Shown: in pieces, positions 1-7,802 of the stretch
How the letters are laid out: every line of letters begins with the position of its first letter
Position numbering within the stretch: position 1 is the first letter of the stretch
Assembly (NCBI GenBank): GCA_008081175.1
Contig: VMCW01000170.1
Location: forward strand, 1-12,280
DNA: 12,280 nt
DNA from: Flavobacteriaceae bacterium
Lineage (GTDB): Bacteria; Bacteroidota; Bacteroidia; Flavobacteriales; Flavobacteriaceae
Direction: 5' to 3'
Position numbers and translations under genes: made by a program
Notes under the pieces: model-generated
The model's database searches: none
Seen by the model: only the letters and a program-made list of their open reading frames with translations
Told to the model about the DNA's origin: nothing

Positions 1-1010
1 TCAAAGAAAACAAAATTAGTAAAACTGGAAACTGGAAACTTTACGTCAAATCCGCAGTAATGTTCAGTCTACTCTTAGCGCCGTATGCTCTGATTTTTAT
101 TTTGGACGTTAGTCTATGGTACAAGCTCCCCTTGTGCTTGCTTATGGGAATAGGCATGGCCGGTGTAGGCATGAATGTGATGCATGACGGAAATCACGGC
201 TCTTTTTCAAAGTACCCATGGATCAATAAATTGATGGGAAGCAGTATCTACATATTGGCAGGAAATGTGTTTAACTGGAAAATACAACACAACGTTTTAC
301 ACCATACTTACACTAATATTCATGGACATGATGAGGATTTAGAAGCGGGTCGTATTTTGCGCTTTTCTAAACATGCCAAGTGGTTTCCCTATCACAAACT
401 TCAACATTTGTATTCCGTCTTTTTATACGGTCTTTTGACGATCAACTGGGCTATTTTTACGGACTTCCAACAAATGAAGCGTTACACCGAACGTAAGTTG
501 TCCTATTTAAATAGTAAAAAACCCAGTCTTCAGTGGACAGGATTAATAATTTCTAAAATTGTATATTTTTCAATCTGGCTAGTAGTTCCAATGCTTTTTT
601 TAGATGCTCCCTGGTGGGCCATACTTATTGGTTTTGTAGCAATGCACTACACTGCGGGATTGATATTGAGTTTGGTATTCCAGCTGGCTCATGTTATGGA
701 AGACGCTGAAATGCCAAAACCTGATAATACAGGTACAATGAAGAATACCTGGGCAGTACATCAGCTACTTACAACCGTTAATTTTTCAACAAAAAACCGC
801 TTTGTAAATTGGTTCACAGGAGGTTTAAATCATCAAATCGAACACCATATTTTTCCTCACATCAGTCACATACATTATTCAAAAATAGGGGCGATTGTAA
901 AAAAAACAGCAAGAGAATTTAATCTGCCTTACAACGAATACAAAACCACACGAAGCGCAATATATTCTCATTTCAAATTTTTAAAACAAATGGGGGCTCA
1001 GCCCAGCTAA
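1..1010 (+). CDS. Membrane fatty acid desaturase (acyl-CoA/acyl-lipid, front-end type), 5' truncated
   Basis: Membrane-bound di-iron desaturase that introduces a double bond into a fatty acyl chain. The three histidine boxes are visible. Counting from the internal Met at base 60, they are HDGNH (42-46), HNVLHH (77-82) and QIEHH (259-263). A Gln instead of His at the start of the third box is typical of delta-5/delta-6-like 'front-end' enzymes. Hydrophobic stretches near residues 3-40 and 165-210 fit the usual membrane topology. The frame stays open upstream of base 60 to the window edge, adding 19 codons (reading KENKISKTGNWKLYVKSAV). The ATG at 60 is therefore internal, and roughly 30 N-terminal residues probably lie outside the window (inferred from usual family length). 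No cytochrome b5 domain is seen. The stop is 3 bases before the next gene, which suggests co-transcription. The exact substrate and bond position cannot be read from the sequence. Confidence 0.9.
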   Translation, partial: KENKISKTGNWKLYVKSAVMFSLLLAPYALIFILDVSLWYKLPLCLLMGIGMAGVGMNVMHDGNHGSFSKYPWINKLMGSSIYILAGNVFNWKIQHNVLHHTYTNIHGHDEDLEAGRILRFSKHAKWFPYHKLQHLYSVFLYGLLTINWAIFTDFQQMKRYTERKLSYLNSKKPSLQWTGLIISKIVYFSIWLVVPMLFLDAPWWAILIGFVAMHYTAGLILSLVFQLAHVMEDAEMPKPDNTGTMKNTWAVHQLLTTVNFSTKNRFVNWFTGGLNHQIEHHIFPHISHIHYSKIGAIVKKTAREFNLPYNEYKTTRSAIYSHFKFLKQMGAQPS

Positions 1011-1013
1011 ATC

Positions 1014-2204
1014 ATGATCATGGAATCACTTTCAGACAGAATAAATAGCCTACCCGTATCGGAAACCCTTGCGATGGCGGCAAAAGCAAGAGAATTAAAA
1101 AACCAAGGAATTGATGTCATCGGCTTGAGTTTAGGAGAACCTGATTTTAATACCCCTGAATTTATCAAAGAAGCTGCAATAAAAGCCGTTGAGGACAATT
1201 GGAATTCCTACTCTCCTGTTGACGGCTATGCTGATTTGAAAACAGCTATTTGTACTAAGTTCAAAAGAGACAACCAATTGGACTACAACCCTTCTCAAAT
1301 AGTTGTTTCCACGGGTGCAAAACAGTCCATTGCTAATGTCTGTATGGTTCTTTTAAACCCCGGAGACGAAGTGCTTCTCCCTGCCCCTTACTGGGTAAGC
1401 TATTCCGCTATATCCACCTTAGCAGAAGCCAAATCAATCATCATCCCCTCTTCCCTAGAAACAGATTTTAAAATCACTCCTGAACAACTTGAAGCTGCCC
1501 TTACTCCAAAAACCAAGCTGGTCATGTTCAATTCCCCAAATAACCCCAGTGGGACCATCTATACTGAAGAGGAATATCGCGCCCTGGGTAAAGTATTGGA
1601 AAAATATCCAGAGGTTTTTATTTTATCAGATGAGATCTATGAACACATCAACTACGGAACCCCTCATTTTAGCATAGCGAGAATTCCTGAGCTCTACGAT
1701 CGCACCATCACAGTAAATGGAGTAGCCAAAGCTTTTGCCATGACTGGCTGGAGAATAGGTTATATCGGAGCTCCTGAATGGATTGCAAAGGCTTGTAATA
1801 AAATGCAAGGACAAATAACCTCTGGCGCAAATTGTATTGCACAACGAGCTACCATTGCCGCTCTAGAGGCGCCTGTAAGCAAAATTCAATACATGATTGA
1901 TGAATTTGCAAAGAGAAGGGAACTCATTATCGATTTGCTCACAGCCATACCTGGAATAAAAACAAACCAACCTCAAGGAGCCTTTTATGTTTTTGCAGAT
2001 GTATCTTTCTATTTTGGAAAAACCTTAAAAGGCAAAACCATTGCAAATGCTTCAGATTTTGCTCTTTATCTTTTAGAAGAGGCTCATGTAGCTACCGTAA
2101 CGGGTGATGCTTTTGGAAATGGAAACTGTATTAGGATTTCCTACGCAGCTTCAAAGGAACACATTCTAACTGCGATTGAACGGATAGCAAACGCTTTGAA
2201 GTAG
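1014..2204 (+). CDS. aspC: Aspartate aminotransferase, PLP-dependent class I (subgroup Ib type)
   Basis: PLP enzyme interconverting aspartate/2-oxoglutarate and oxaloacetate/glutamate in the cytoplasm. Its 396 residues match the usual length. Motifs seen: LSLGEPDFNTP near residue 40, VVSTGAKQS in the cofactor-phosphate region, NSPNNPSGT carrying the conserved Asn, LSDEIYEH, and VNGVAKAFAMTGWRIGY with the Schiff-base lysine at K239. The C-terminal part GAFYVFADVS and CIRISYA is also typical. An alternative start is ATG at 1020 (two codons later). No Shine-Dalgarno sequence favours either. The gene begins 3 bases after the desaturase stop and probably shares its transcript. Activity on prephenate or aromatic keto acids is known for some members of this subgroup and cannot be excluded here. 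Its 3' end contains the -33 element of the sua5 promoter. Confidence 0.9.
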   Translation: MIMESLSDRINSLPVSETLAMAAKARELKNQGIDVIGLSLGEPDFNTPEFIKEAAIKAVEDNWNSYSPVDGYADLKTAICTKFKRDNQLDYNPSQIVVSTGAKQSIANVCMVLLNPGDEVLLPAPYWVSYSAISTLAEAKSIIIPSSLETDFKITPEQLEAALTPKTKLVMFNSPNNPSGTIYTEEEYRALGKVLEKYPEVFILSDEIYEHINYGTPHFSIARIPELYDRTITVNGVAKAFAMTGWRIGYIGAPEWIAKACNKMQGQITSGANCIAQRATIAALEAPVSKIQYMIDEFAKRRELIIDLLTAIPGIKTNQPQGAFYVFADVSFYFGKTLKGKTIANASDFALYLLEEAHVATVTGDAFGNGNCIRISYAASKEHILTAIERIANALK

Positions 2205-2224
2205 TTTTCAAACCCTTACCTTTG
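2195..2224 (+). promoter_or_regulatory. Bacteroidota-type promoter for sua5
   Basis: TTTG at 2195-2198 is followed after 18 bases by TACCTTTG at 2217-2224. This matches the Bacteroidota housekeeping sigma pattern (TTTG, spacer, TAnnTTTG) in full. Transcription would start around 2229-2232, giving a leader of only about 15-18 bases before the GTG start. The -33 element lies inside the last codons of the upstream aminotransferase gene. Confidence 0.7.
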
Positions 2225-2246
2225 CAGAGGTATTTAACTTCTCGTT

Positions 2247-3200
2247 GTGATAACCACAGATCTTGAACTTGTAATTAATTCTCTAAAGAGAGGAGAGATT
2301 GTCTCTATTCCTACTGAAACCGTCTATGGTCTCGCAGGAAATGCTTTAAAAGAAGAAAGTGTAGATCTAATTTTTAATTTAAAAAAACGTCCTGCATTTA
2401 ATCCGTTAATTGTTCATATTCCTGATGTAAACTTTTTGGACCGTGTAGCGGAAAATATTCCAGACCCTGCTAAACTTTTAGCAAATCACTTCTGGCCTGG
2501 TCCCCTCACACTCATTCTCAAAAAAAAAGCATCTATACCCAATCGTGTCACCGCAGGTAAAGACACCGTGGCTGTTCGCGTTCCCAATCATCCTCTTACA
2601 TTAGAACTACTTAAAAAACTTCCTTTTCCACTAGCTGCACCCAGTGCAAATCCCTTCGGTTCAATTAGCCCTACATTGGCAATACATGTTTATAAGTACT
2701 TTGGAGATAAAATCCCTTTTATACTCGATGGGGGAAGTTGTAAAAGCGGCCTTGAATCCACTATTATCGGTTTTGAAAATGAAACTCCTGTTTTGTATCG
2801 ACACGGTGCACTAGCTCTAGAAAAAATAAAAGAAGTCATAGGACCAGTAAAAGAACTAATTAAAAACGATCAAAATCCTCAAGCACCTGGTATGCTTTCA
2901 AAGCATTATGCTCCACAAACAGAAACTATAAGAAGTGAGAATATACTTGAAACTATTGCCAACTTCCCAAACAAAAAAATTGGGGTTTTGAGCTTTCAGA
3001 AAATAGAGCTCTCTGAAGAAATAACTCATCAAGAAATACTTTCAGAGAAGGGACATTTAGAGGAGGCTGCTAGAAATTTGTATGCTGCATTACACCGCCT
3101 CGATCAACTCCAGCTAGAACTGATAGTCGTTCCTTATTTTCCGAATCACGGCTTGGGAAAAACAATCAACGACCGTTTACAAAGGGCAATTCAAAAATGA
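2247..3200 (+). CDS. sua5: L-threonylcarbamoyladenylate synthase, Sua5 type (YrdC plus Sua5 domain)
   Basis: Makes threonylcarbamoyl-AMP from threonine, bicarbonate and ATP, the first step of the universal t6A37 modification in ANN-decoding tRNAs. The N-terminal YrdC domain spans about residues 5-185, with PTETVYGL (22-29), KKRP (46-49), PSAN (S133-N135) and an STIIGF segment. The linker carries PGM (214-216) followed by SKHYAP, the hallmark of Sua5 rather than the short TsaC form. The C-terminal Sua5 domain runs from about 230 to 317. The start is GTG at 2247: an in-frame TAA at 2235 lies just upstream, and the first internal Met is residue 216, so no ATG start is possible. It ends two bases before the convergent DUF975 gene, with no terminator hairpin visible between them. 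Confidence 0.92.
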   Translation: MITTDLELVINSLKRGEIVSIPTETVYGLAGNALKEESVDLIFNLKKRPAFNPLIVHIPDVNFLDRVAENIPDPAKLLANHFWPGPLTLILKKKASIPNRVTAGKDTVAVRVPNHPLTLELLKKLPFPLAAPSANPFGSISPTLAIHVYKYFGDKIPFILDGGSCKSGLESTIIGFENETPVLYRHGALALEKIKEVIGPVKELIKNDQNPQAPGMLSKHYAPQTETIRSENILETIANFPNKKIGVLSFQKIELSEEITHQEILSEKGHLEEAARNLYAALHRLDQLQLELIVVPYFPNHGLGKTINDRLQRAIQK

Positions 3201-3202
3201 CT

Positions 3203-3802
3203 TCATTTGGAGGGGTACATGTCTTCTGTAACTACCCCTTTTATCTCTTGGTAATAATTTGCAATAGCAAGGTAGTGCCAAGGAACAACTACAAAAATAC
3301 CCACTACAAAAAACAATAATCCCAAAAGATACCATGGAATAAATCGTAAATGCAATACGAACAATTCCATTTTTTTTCCATCGGTCATTTTCCAACTGCG
3401 CTCCATAGCTTCATTAAATTTCATATCTGGATGTTCTGCAAGTAGGTAATAGGTCATTGAAAAGCCTAAGCTTATAATAATACCTGGTACGATAAAAAAC
3501 AACAACCCCAATATTGTCAGGGCGTTGATTATCACAAAAGCAAGCAGTACATTCAACAGTGGCTTAAAGCCCTCAAAAAGGTCAAAAAAAGAAACTTCTT
3601 TGCCTTGAGTGATCTTCAAGAAATAAATACATAAACCCAATTGCAACGGCCCTGCTAGAAGCAGCGAAAGCAATTCTCCAAAGGTATTTAATTCTGAGGG
3701 AAGACCTACAATTAAGGCGTATACAACACACACTCCTATTGAAAGGATCCAGTAGGGCATTAGCTGTGCTCTAGATTTTTGCATCAATTGAAGTAGGTCC
3801 AT
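3203..3802 (-). CDS. DUF975-like integral membrane protein, last gene of the aromatic operon
   Basis: A 199-residue hydrophobic protein with roughly five membrane segments (about residues 17-36, 42-64, 84-106, 108-122 and 152-180). The layout resembles the DUF975 family. There is an FVIINALTILGLLFFIVPGIII helix pair with a conserved IPGI-like turn. A polar stretch reading NEAMERSWKMTDGKK follows, then a WYLLGLLFF helix and a final PWHYLAIANYYQEIKG. The function of the family is not known to me. The start ATG lies 20 bases downstream of the DAHP synthase-chorismate mutase stop on the same strand, with no terminator between, so it is probably transcribed with the aromatic genes. A role in handling a product or intermediate at the membrane is speculation from position only. 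It is tail-to-tail with sua5, 2 bases apart. Confidence 0.75.
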   Translation of the reverse strand: MDLLQLMQKSRAQLMPYWILSIGVCVVYALIVGLPSELNTFGELLSLLLAGPLQLGLCIYFLKITQGKEVSFFDLFEGFKPLLNVLLAFVIINALTILGLLFFIVPGIIISLGFSMTYYLLAEHPDMKFNEAMERSWKMTDGKKMELFVLHLRFIPWYLLGLLFFVVGIFVVVPWHYLAIANYYQEIKGVVTEDMYPSK

Positions 3803-3822
3803 AGTGCTTGTTGTTAAATGTG

Positions 3823-4908
3823 TTAATTTGAATTTAAAATTTTCTCTTGTTTATTAATCGATTCTTGGTGGATTGCTTTAAAAACACGTAAGATAAACTC
3901 TTCTGAAAGATTGCGTTCTTGACCTTCTAAAATCATTTTTCCTAAAATCTCATTCCAGCGCTTATTTTGTAAAACGGCAACATTATTGTCTCGTTTTAAA
4001 ACTCCAATCTCATCTGCAATTTTCATACGCTTACCCAAAGTGTCCAAAAGCGTTTGGTCTGTAACATCAATCTGTGCTCGTAGCGTATTGAGTTGGTGTT
4101 TGTACGCTTCTTCTTCTGTTGTCTTTTTACGTACTTTTAGTTGTTTCATGATTTCTATCAAGCGTGTAGGGGTAACCTGTTGGGCAGCATCACTCCACGC
4201 GTTGTCTGGATCCCAATGGGTCTCAATCATCAATCCGTCAAAATTGAGATCTAGTGCCGCTTGTGAAACATCAAAAATCAAATCACGACGTCCAGCAATA
4301 TGAGAAGGATCACAAATCATAGGTAAATCAGGAAAACGATTTTTGACCTCAATTGCGATTTGCCATTCTGGAATGTTTCTGTACTTCGTCTTTTCGTAAG
4401 TTGAAAAACCACGGTGTATGAGGCCCAATTTTTTGATATTGGCAGAGTACAAACGCTCCACACCTCCTAACCAAAGTGCCAGGTCAGGATTAACCGGATT
4501 TTTTACCAAGACAATTTTGTCAGTGCCCTCTAAAGCGTCAGCAATTTCTTGCATAATGAAGGGACTTACGGTAGAACGTGCCCCAACCCAAAGAATATCA
4601 ACATCATTTTCAAGAGCAAGCTTTACATGATCTTTATTGGCAACTTCTGTTGCTGTAAGTAATCCTGTTTGTTCCTTTACTTTTTTTAACCAGCCTAAAC
4701 CTATTGCGCCCACTCCTTCAAACATACCAGGACGTGTTCTTGGCTTCCATATTCCAGCGCGATACACGGTCACATCACTGTCTTTAAGCTCATGAGCAAT
4801 CTTCAGAACCTGTTCTTCTGTTTCTGCACTACATGGACCTCCGATTACTAAGGGATGTGTCAAGCCAAAACTGTCTAACCATTGGCGCATTTCTTTTGTA
4901 TTTTCCAT
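3823..4908 (-). CDS. Bifunctional 3-deoxy-7-phosphoheptulonate synthase / chorismate mutase
   Basis: Catalyses the first shikimate-pathway step (PEP plus erythrose 4-phosphate to DAHP) and the conversion of chorismate to prephenate. Residues 1-258 form a short type I-beta DAHP synthase barrel. Its motifs are IGGPCSAE (C26 a probable metal ligand), KPRT (55-58), GARS (109-112), KNPVNP (136-141), HRGF (H165), DPSH (200-203) and ETHWDPDNAWSD (229-240). After a lysine-rich linker, residues 270-356 form an AroQ-type chorismate mutase. By alignment from memory, R277, R294, K305, S350 and Q354 match the E. coli catalytic or binding residues R11, R28, K39, S84 and Q88. The DAHPS-then-mutase order is typical of Bacteroidota. 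In characterised fusions the mutase domain also mediates feedback by prephenate, so the same may hold here (inference). It is the fourth structural gene of the attenuated operon, 28 bases after tyrA. Confidence 0.93.
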   Translation of the reverse strand: MENTKEMRQWLDSFGLTHPLVIGGPCSAETEEQVLKIAHELKDSDVTVYRAGIWKPRTRPGMFEGVGAIGLGWLKKVKEQTGLLTATEVANKDHVKLALENDVDILWVGARSTVSPFIMQEIADALEGTDKIVLVKNPVNPDLALWLGGVERLYSANIKKLGLIHRGFSTYEKTKYRNIPEWQIAIEVKNRFPDLPMICDPSHIAGRRDLIFDVSQAALDLNFDGLMIETHWDPDNAWSDAAQQVTPTRLIEIMKQLKVRKKTTEEEAYKHQLNTLRAQIDVTDQTLLDTLGKRMKIADEIGVLKRDNNVAVLQNKRWNEILGKMILEGQERNLSEEFILRVFKAIHQESINKQEKILNSN

Positions 4909-4936
4909 TTAATTTCTATTTGAGATTATTGTTTAT

Positions 4937-5785
4937 TTATTTAATTCCTGCCAAAATTTCTCTGATGGCGTTAGTTTGTTTCATTTTTTGATGGATTGCA
5001 TCGTAATTGCTTTGTTCCATCAGTGATTTGAATTCTTCTAAATTGGCAATGTACTGCTTTAGAACTTCCAAAATATTATCTTGATTTTGTTGAAAAATGG
5101 GAGTCCACATAGCAGGTGAACTTTTTGCTAGACGTACCGTCGATGCAAATCCACTTCCCGCCATTGCAAAAATTGCCTTTTCATCTTTTTCTTTTTCCAT
5201 TACTGTTTTTCCCAACATAAAAGAAGAGATATGGGACAAATGAGATACATAAGCAATGTGTTTATCGTGCTCTTTGGGATCCATTTCTTGCACCTTCATT
5301 TCCATATTTTTGAACCATTGGAGTGCCCATTCCAAAAGATCGGGACGAGTTTTATGTGTTTCACATAAAATTTGCGCTTTTGTTCTATAAAGATCATCAA
5401 AAGCAGCTGTAGGACCAGAAAATTCAGTACCTGCAATAGGATGCGTTGCTAAAAATTGATTCCTCTTGGGATGCAATTCTAAAAGAGTACAAATAGAAGC
5501 CTTAGTTGATCCAGCATCCATGAGCAGCGCATTGTCATTCATCTGATCCAAAAGGATATCAGCACGTTCTAGAGCAGTATCTACAGGAACAGCTAAAATG
5601 ATTACGTCCATTTCAGCGTAATTGGAAGAGGTTAATTCTTGATCGATTAAGTTAAGGCTTAACGCCTGCTTTTGATGCTCCTCATTGATGTCCTCTCCGA
5701 AAAGAACACACCCAGAAATATGTTTTCGTGCAGCTAAAGCAAAAGACCCCCCAATCAAACCCAAACCAATAATACCTATATTCAT
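4937..5785 (-). CDS. tyrA: Prephenate dehydrogenase
   Basis: Oxidative decarboxylation of prephenate to 4-hydroxyphenylpyruvate, the committed step to tyrosine. An N-terminal Rossmann fold has GLGLIGGS (G7-S14) for the dinucleotide; the acidic pair E31-D32 at the end of strand 2 favours NAD+ over NADP+. HPIAGTEFSGP (115-125) and the all-helical C-terminal half with HIAYVSHLSH carry the conserved substrate-binding histidines. At 282 residues it is a monofunctional enzyme: no chorismate mutase domain and no ACT regulatory domain are visible. Tyr control is therefore likely to come from elsewhere, for example the leader attenuator upstream of pheA. Its ATG overlaps the stop of the upstream aminotransferase by 4 bases (ATGA), which suggests translational coupling. 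Confidence 0.92.
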   Translation of the reverse strand: MNIGIIGLGLIGGSFALAARKHISGCVLFGEDINEEHQKQALSLNLIDQELTSSNYAEMDVIILAVPVDTALERADILLDQMNDNALLMDAGSTKASICTLLELHPKRNQFLATHPIAGTEFSGPTAAFDDLYRTKAQILCETHKTRPDLLEWALQWFKNMEMKVQEMDPKEHDKHIAYVSHLSHISSFMLGKTVMEKEKDEKAIFAMAGSGFASTVRLAKSSPAMWTPIFQQNQDNILEVLKQYIANLEEFKSLMEQSNYDAIHQKMKQTNAIREILAGIK

Positions 5786-6930
5786 GACTGCATACGTTTA
5801 ATTGCTTCCTCTATTGTTTTTTCAGGAACACATAGAGAAAAACGGATGTACCCTGAACCTTGACTTCCAAAAATGGAACCAGGAGTTATGAATAGATTTT
5901 TTTCATGAAGCAGTTTGTCGACAAAAGCTTTTTCATCGGAGGCTCCTTCAGGCAATCGGGCCCATAAAAAAAGTCCGACACCTCCAGGTTGAAGATGCGC
6001 TCCTAGCAATGTGACCAATTGTTCCATTAACGCTCTTCTTTTTTTATAGATTCCATTGAGATTTTCAAACCAATCTGGAGTCATTTTTAAGGCGGCGATA
6101 GCTCCTTTTTGAATACCGTAAAACATACCGGAATCCATATTACTTTTTACTTTTAAAACCGCTTGAATTACAGCTGCATTTCCACAAAGCATCCCTACTC
6201 TCCAACCAGCCATATTAAATGATTTACTAAGGGAATTGAGCTCTACAGCTACTTTAATTGCATCGGGTCGTGCTAAAAGGCTTTGAGGCTTTTTCGTTAA
6301 AACAAAACTGTAAGGATTGTCATTTACCAATAGAATATTGCGTTGTTTTGCCCAGGAAACCAGTCGATCGAAGGTAGTAATTGTAGCATCTACTCCTGTA
6401 GGCATATGAGGATAATTGATCCACATAAGTTTTACATTGGATGTGTCCATAGCTTCCAAAACATCAAAATCAGGCTGCCAGTTATTGGTTTCCTTAAGGT
6501 CGTAAAATACAGGCTTGGCTTCCATCAAATGGGTCACAGAAGTGTAAGTAGGATACCCTGGATTGGGTATCAAGACTTCATCTCCTGGGTTGAGAAGCGC
6601 CATAGAAAGATGCATGATTCCTTCTTTTGAACCCATTAAGGGGAGCACCTGAGAAGTACTGTCTAAACCCACTTGATAATATGTTTCATAAAAAGAAGCG
6701 ATGGCATGTCTTAATTCTGGTAAACCTTGATAGCTCTGATACATATGTGCCTTCGGATGGCTCATTGCCTCGGAGAGCGCTTTGATCACGGCTGGGTGTG
6801 GATCCAAGTCAGGGCTACCAATACCCATATTGATGACGGGTTTTCCAGATTGGACCATAGCAGCTACTTCTCTTAATTTTTGAGAGAAGTAATATTCCTT
6901 TACGTGCTCTAAACGATTTGCTGTAATCAT
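5782..6930 (-). CDS. Class I/II PLP aminotransferase, probable aromatic amino acid aminotransferase
   Basis: A 382-residue fold-type I aminotransferase. Motifs seen: NMGIGSPDLDPH near residue 34, MGSKEGI for cofactor phosphate, PNPGYPTY, VNDNPYSF (Asp and Tyr near the pyridine ring), SLSKSFNMAGWRVG with the Schiff-base lysine K236, and the C-terminal YIRFSL carrying the carboxylate-binding Arg. It sits between pheA and tyrA and overlaps both by ATGA. The simplest role is therefore transamination of phenylpyruvate and 4-hydroxyphenylpyruvate to Phe and Tyr. Prephenate transamination (arogenate route) is an alternative that cannot be ruled out. Many automatic annotations would call it an LL-diaminopimelate or aspartate aminotransferase by general similarity. 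One oddity: the segment that normally reads NNPTG reads HMPTG, with M176 where most relatives have the Asn that contacts PLP. Confidence 0.85.
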   Translation of the reverse strand: MITANRLEHVKEYYFSQKLREVAAMVQSGKPVINMGIGSPDLDPHPAVIKALSEAMSHPKAHMYQSYQGLPELRHAIASFYETYYQVGLDSTSQVLPLMGSKEGIMHLSMALLNPGDEVLIPNPGYPTYTSVTHLMEAKPVFYDLKETNNWQPDFDVLEAMDTSNVKLMWINYPHMPTGVDATITTFDRLVSWAKQRNILLVNDNPYSFVLTKKPQSLLARPDAIKVAVELNSLSKSFNMAGWRVGMLCGNAAVIQAVLKVKSNMDSGMFYGIQKGAIAALKMTPDWFENLNGIYKKRRALMEQLVTLLGAHLQPGGVGLFLWARLPEGASDEKAFVDKLLHEKNLFITPGSIFGSQGSGYIRFSLCVPEKTIEEAIKRMQS

Positions 6931-7763
6931 CCTCTTTGGTGTTGTGCGTATTCGCCTAATATTTTAAATTTTGAAGCCATAATTGCTATTACTTTTCTAG
7001 CCTTGTCGTAATGTGCAAAATCTTCAAAAGTAACATCTACAAAAAAAGCATACTTCCCTGGAGTTTCAATTACAGGAAGCGATTGGATTTTTGTCAAATT
7101 AAGTTGACAGTCACTCATTACATTGAGTACCGCAGCCAAACTTCCTCTTTGGTGGTCTAAGGTAAATTTCAAAGCTGCTTTATTGATCTGAGCCTGGGGA
7201 ACCAAAGCTCCTTTTTTCTGTACGATCACAAATCGTGTTACGTTGTTTTTAATAGTCTGGATTGAGGCTGCCAGGACGCTGAGTCCGTAGCGTGCTGCTG
7301 CCTCTTTACTGGCAATAGCACCAATTCCTTCGAGCTGCTGTTCTGAAATTCTTTGGGCTTCTTCAGCAGTATCTTCTGCTTCTACCAAACGAATGTGAGG
7401 GTGTTGGTTAAAAAAATCTTTACACTGCAATAAAGCCATGGGATGTGAATGCACCTCTTTAATCTCTTCCACAGTTTGTCCTGGAAGCACCATAAAATTG
7501 TGGTGAATACTCAATCCATACTCGCCAATTATTTGTAAGTCGTTCCGATCAATGAGAGCATAGTTGGGAATTATGGATCCCGCTATTGAATTTTCTATAG
7601 CCAATACAGCCTGATCGGCCTCACCTTTTACCAAAGTAGAAACAGTTGCATCAAATGTATCACAGGGGACTAGAGATAGCCTTTCAGAAAAATAGCGCTC
7701 TGCGACGATGTGATGAAAGGAACCTAGTTTTCCTTGTATTGCTACTTTAATTTTTGATTCCAT
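6927..7763 (-). CDS. pheA: Prephenate dehydratase with ACT domain
   Basis: Converts prephenate to phenylpyruvate, the committed step to phenylalanine. The catalytic domain (about 1-185 of 278 residues) has the GxxGSF-like GKLGSF start, AIENSIAGSI, and the hallmark TRF (176-178). The C-terminal ACT domain (about 197-275) has GSLAAVL (207-213) for the GAL motif. The second regulatory motif, usually ESRP, reads QSLP (227-230). I place the start at the ATG at 7763. A TTG at 7772 would add three residues (M-I-T), but it lies inside the U-run of the leader terminator, and the ATG gives a normal family N-terminus. No chorismate mutase domain is attached: that activity is fused to DAHP synthase downstream. 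It is the first structural gene of the operon, with an attenuator directly upstream. Its stop overlaps the aminotransferase start (ATGA). Confidence 0.93.
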   Translation of the reverse strand: MESKIKVAIQGKLGSFHHIVAERYFSERLSLVPCDTFDATVSTLVKGEADQAVLAIENSIAGSIIPNYALIDRNDLQIIGEYGLSIHHNFMVLPGQTVEEIKEVHSHPMALLQCKDFFNQHPHIRLVEAEDTAEEAQRISEQQLEGIGAIASKEAAARYGLSVLAASIQTIKNNVTRFVIVQKKGALVPQAQINKAALKFTLDHQRGSLAAVLNVMSDCQLNLTKIQSLPVIETPGKYAFFVDVTFEDFAHYDKARKVIAIMASKFKILGEYAQHQRG

Positions 7764-7770
7764 CGTTATC

Positions 7771-7802
7771 AAAAAAAAAGTCCCGATTATCTCAGGACTT
7801 TT
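7771..7802 (-). terminator. Intrinsic terminator in the pheA leader (attenuator, segments 3:4)
   Basis: Read on the minus strand, AAAAGTCC..GGACTTTT pair as the outer stem. A wobble pair and two more pairs sit inside, giving 11 pairs and a five-base loop (GATAA). The hairpin runs straight into nine T residues. It lies upstream of pheA, not downstream of a gene, and ends 7 bases before the ATG. It would therefore stop transcription before the operon unless the alternative pairing forms. Confidence 0.88.

Noticed and set aside
60..62. ATG at base 60 as the start of the desaturase
   Set aside because: The same frame is open to the left edge and encodes 19 more residues that read as a normal desaturase N-terminal region; the Met is internal.
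3986..4630. Plus-strand open frames inside the DAHPS-chorismate mutase gene
   Set aside because: They lie antisense within a strongly conserved gene, have no recognisable motifs, and are shadow frames. The same applies to short frames antisense or offset within aspC, the aminotransferase, gldA and metF.
7770..7772. TTG at 7772 as the start of pheA
   Set aside because: It overlaps the terminator U-run and adds only three residues; the ATG at 7763 gives a normal family N-terminus.
7771..7802. The hairpin as a terminator for a plus-strand gene
   Set aside because: No plus-strand gene ends upstream of it, and the long T-run is on the minus-strand side, so it acts in the pheA direction.
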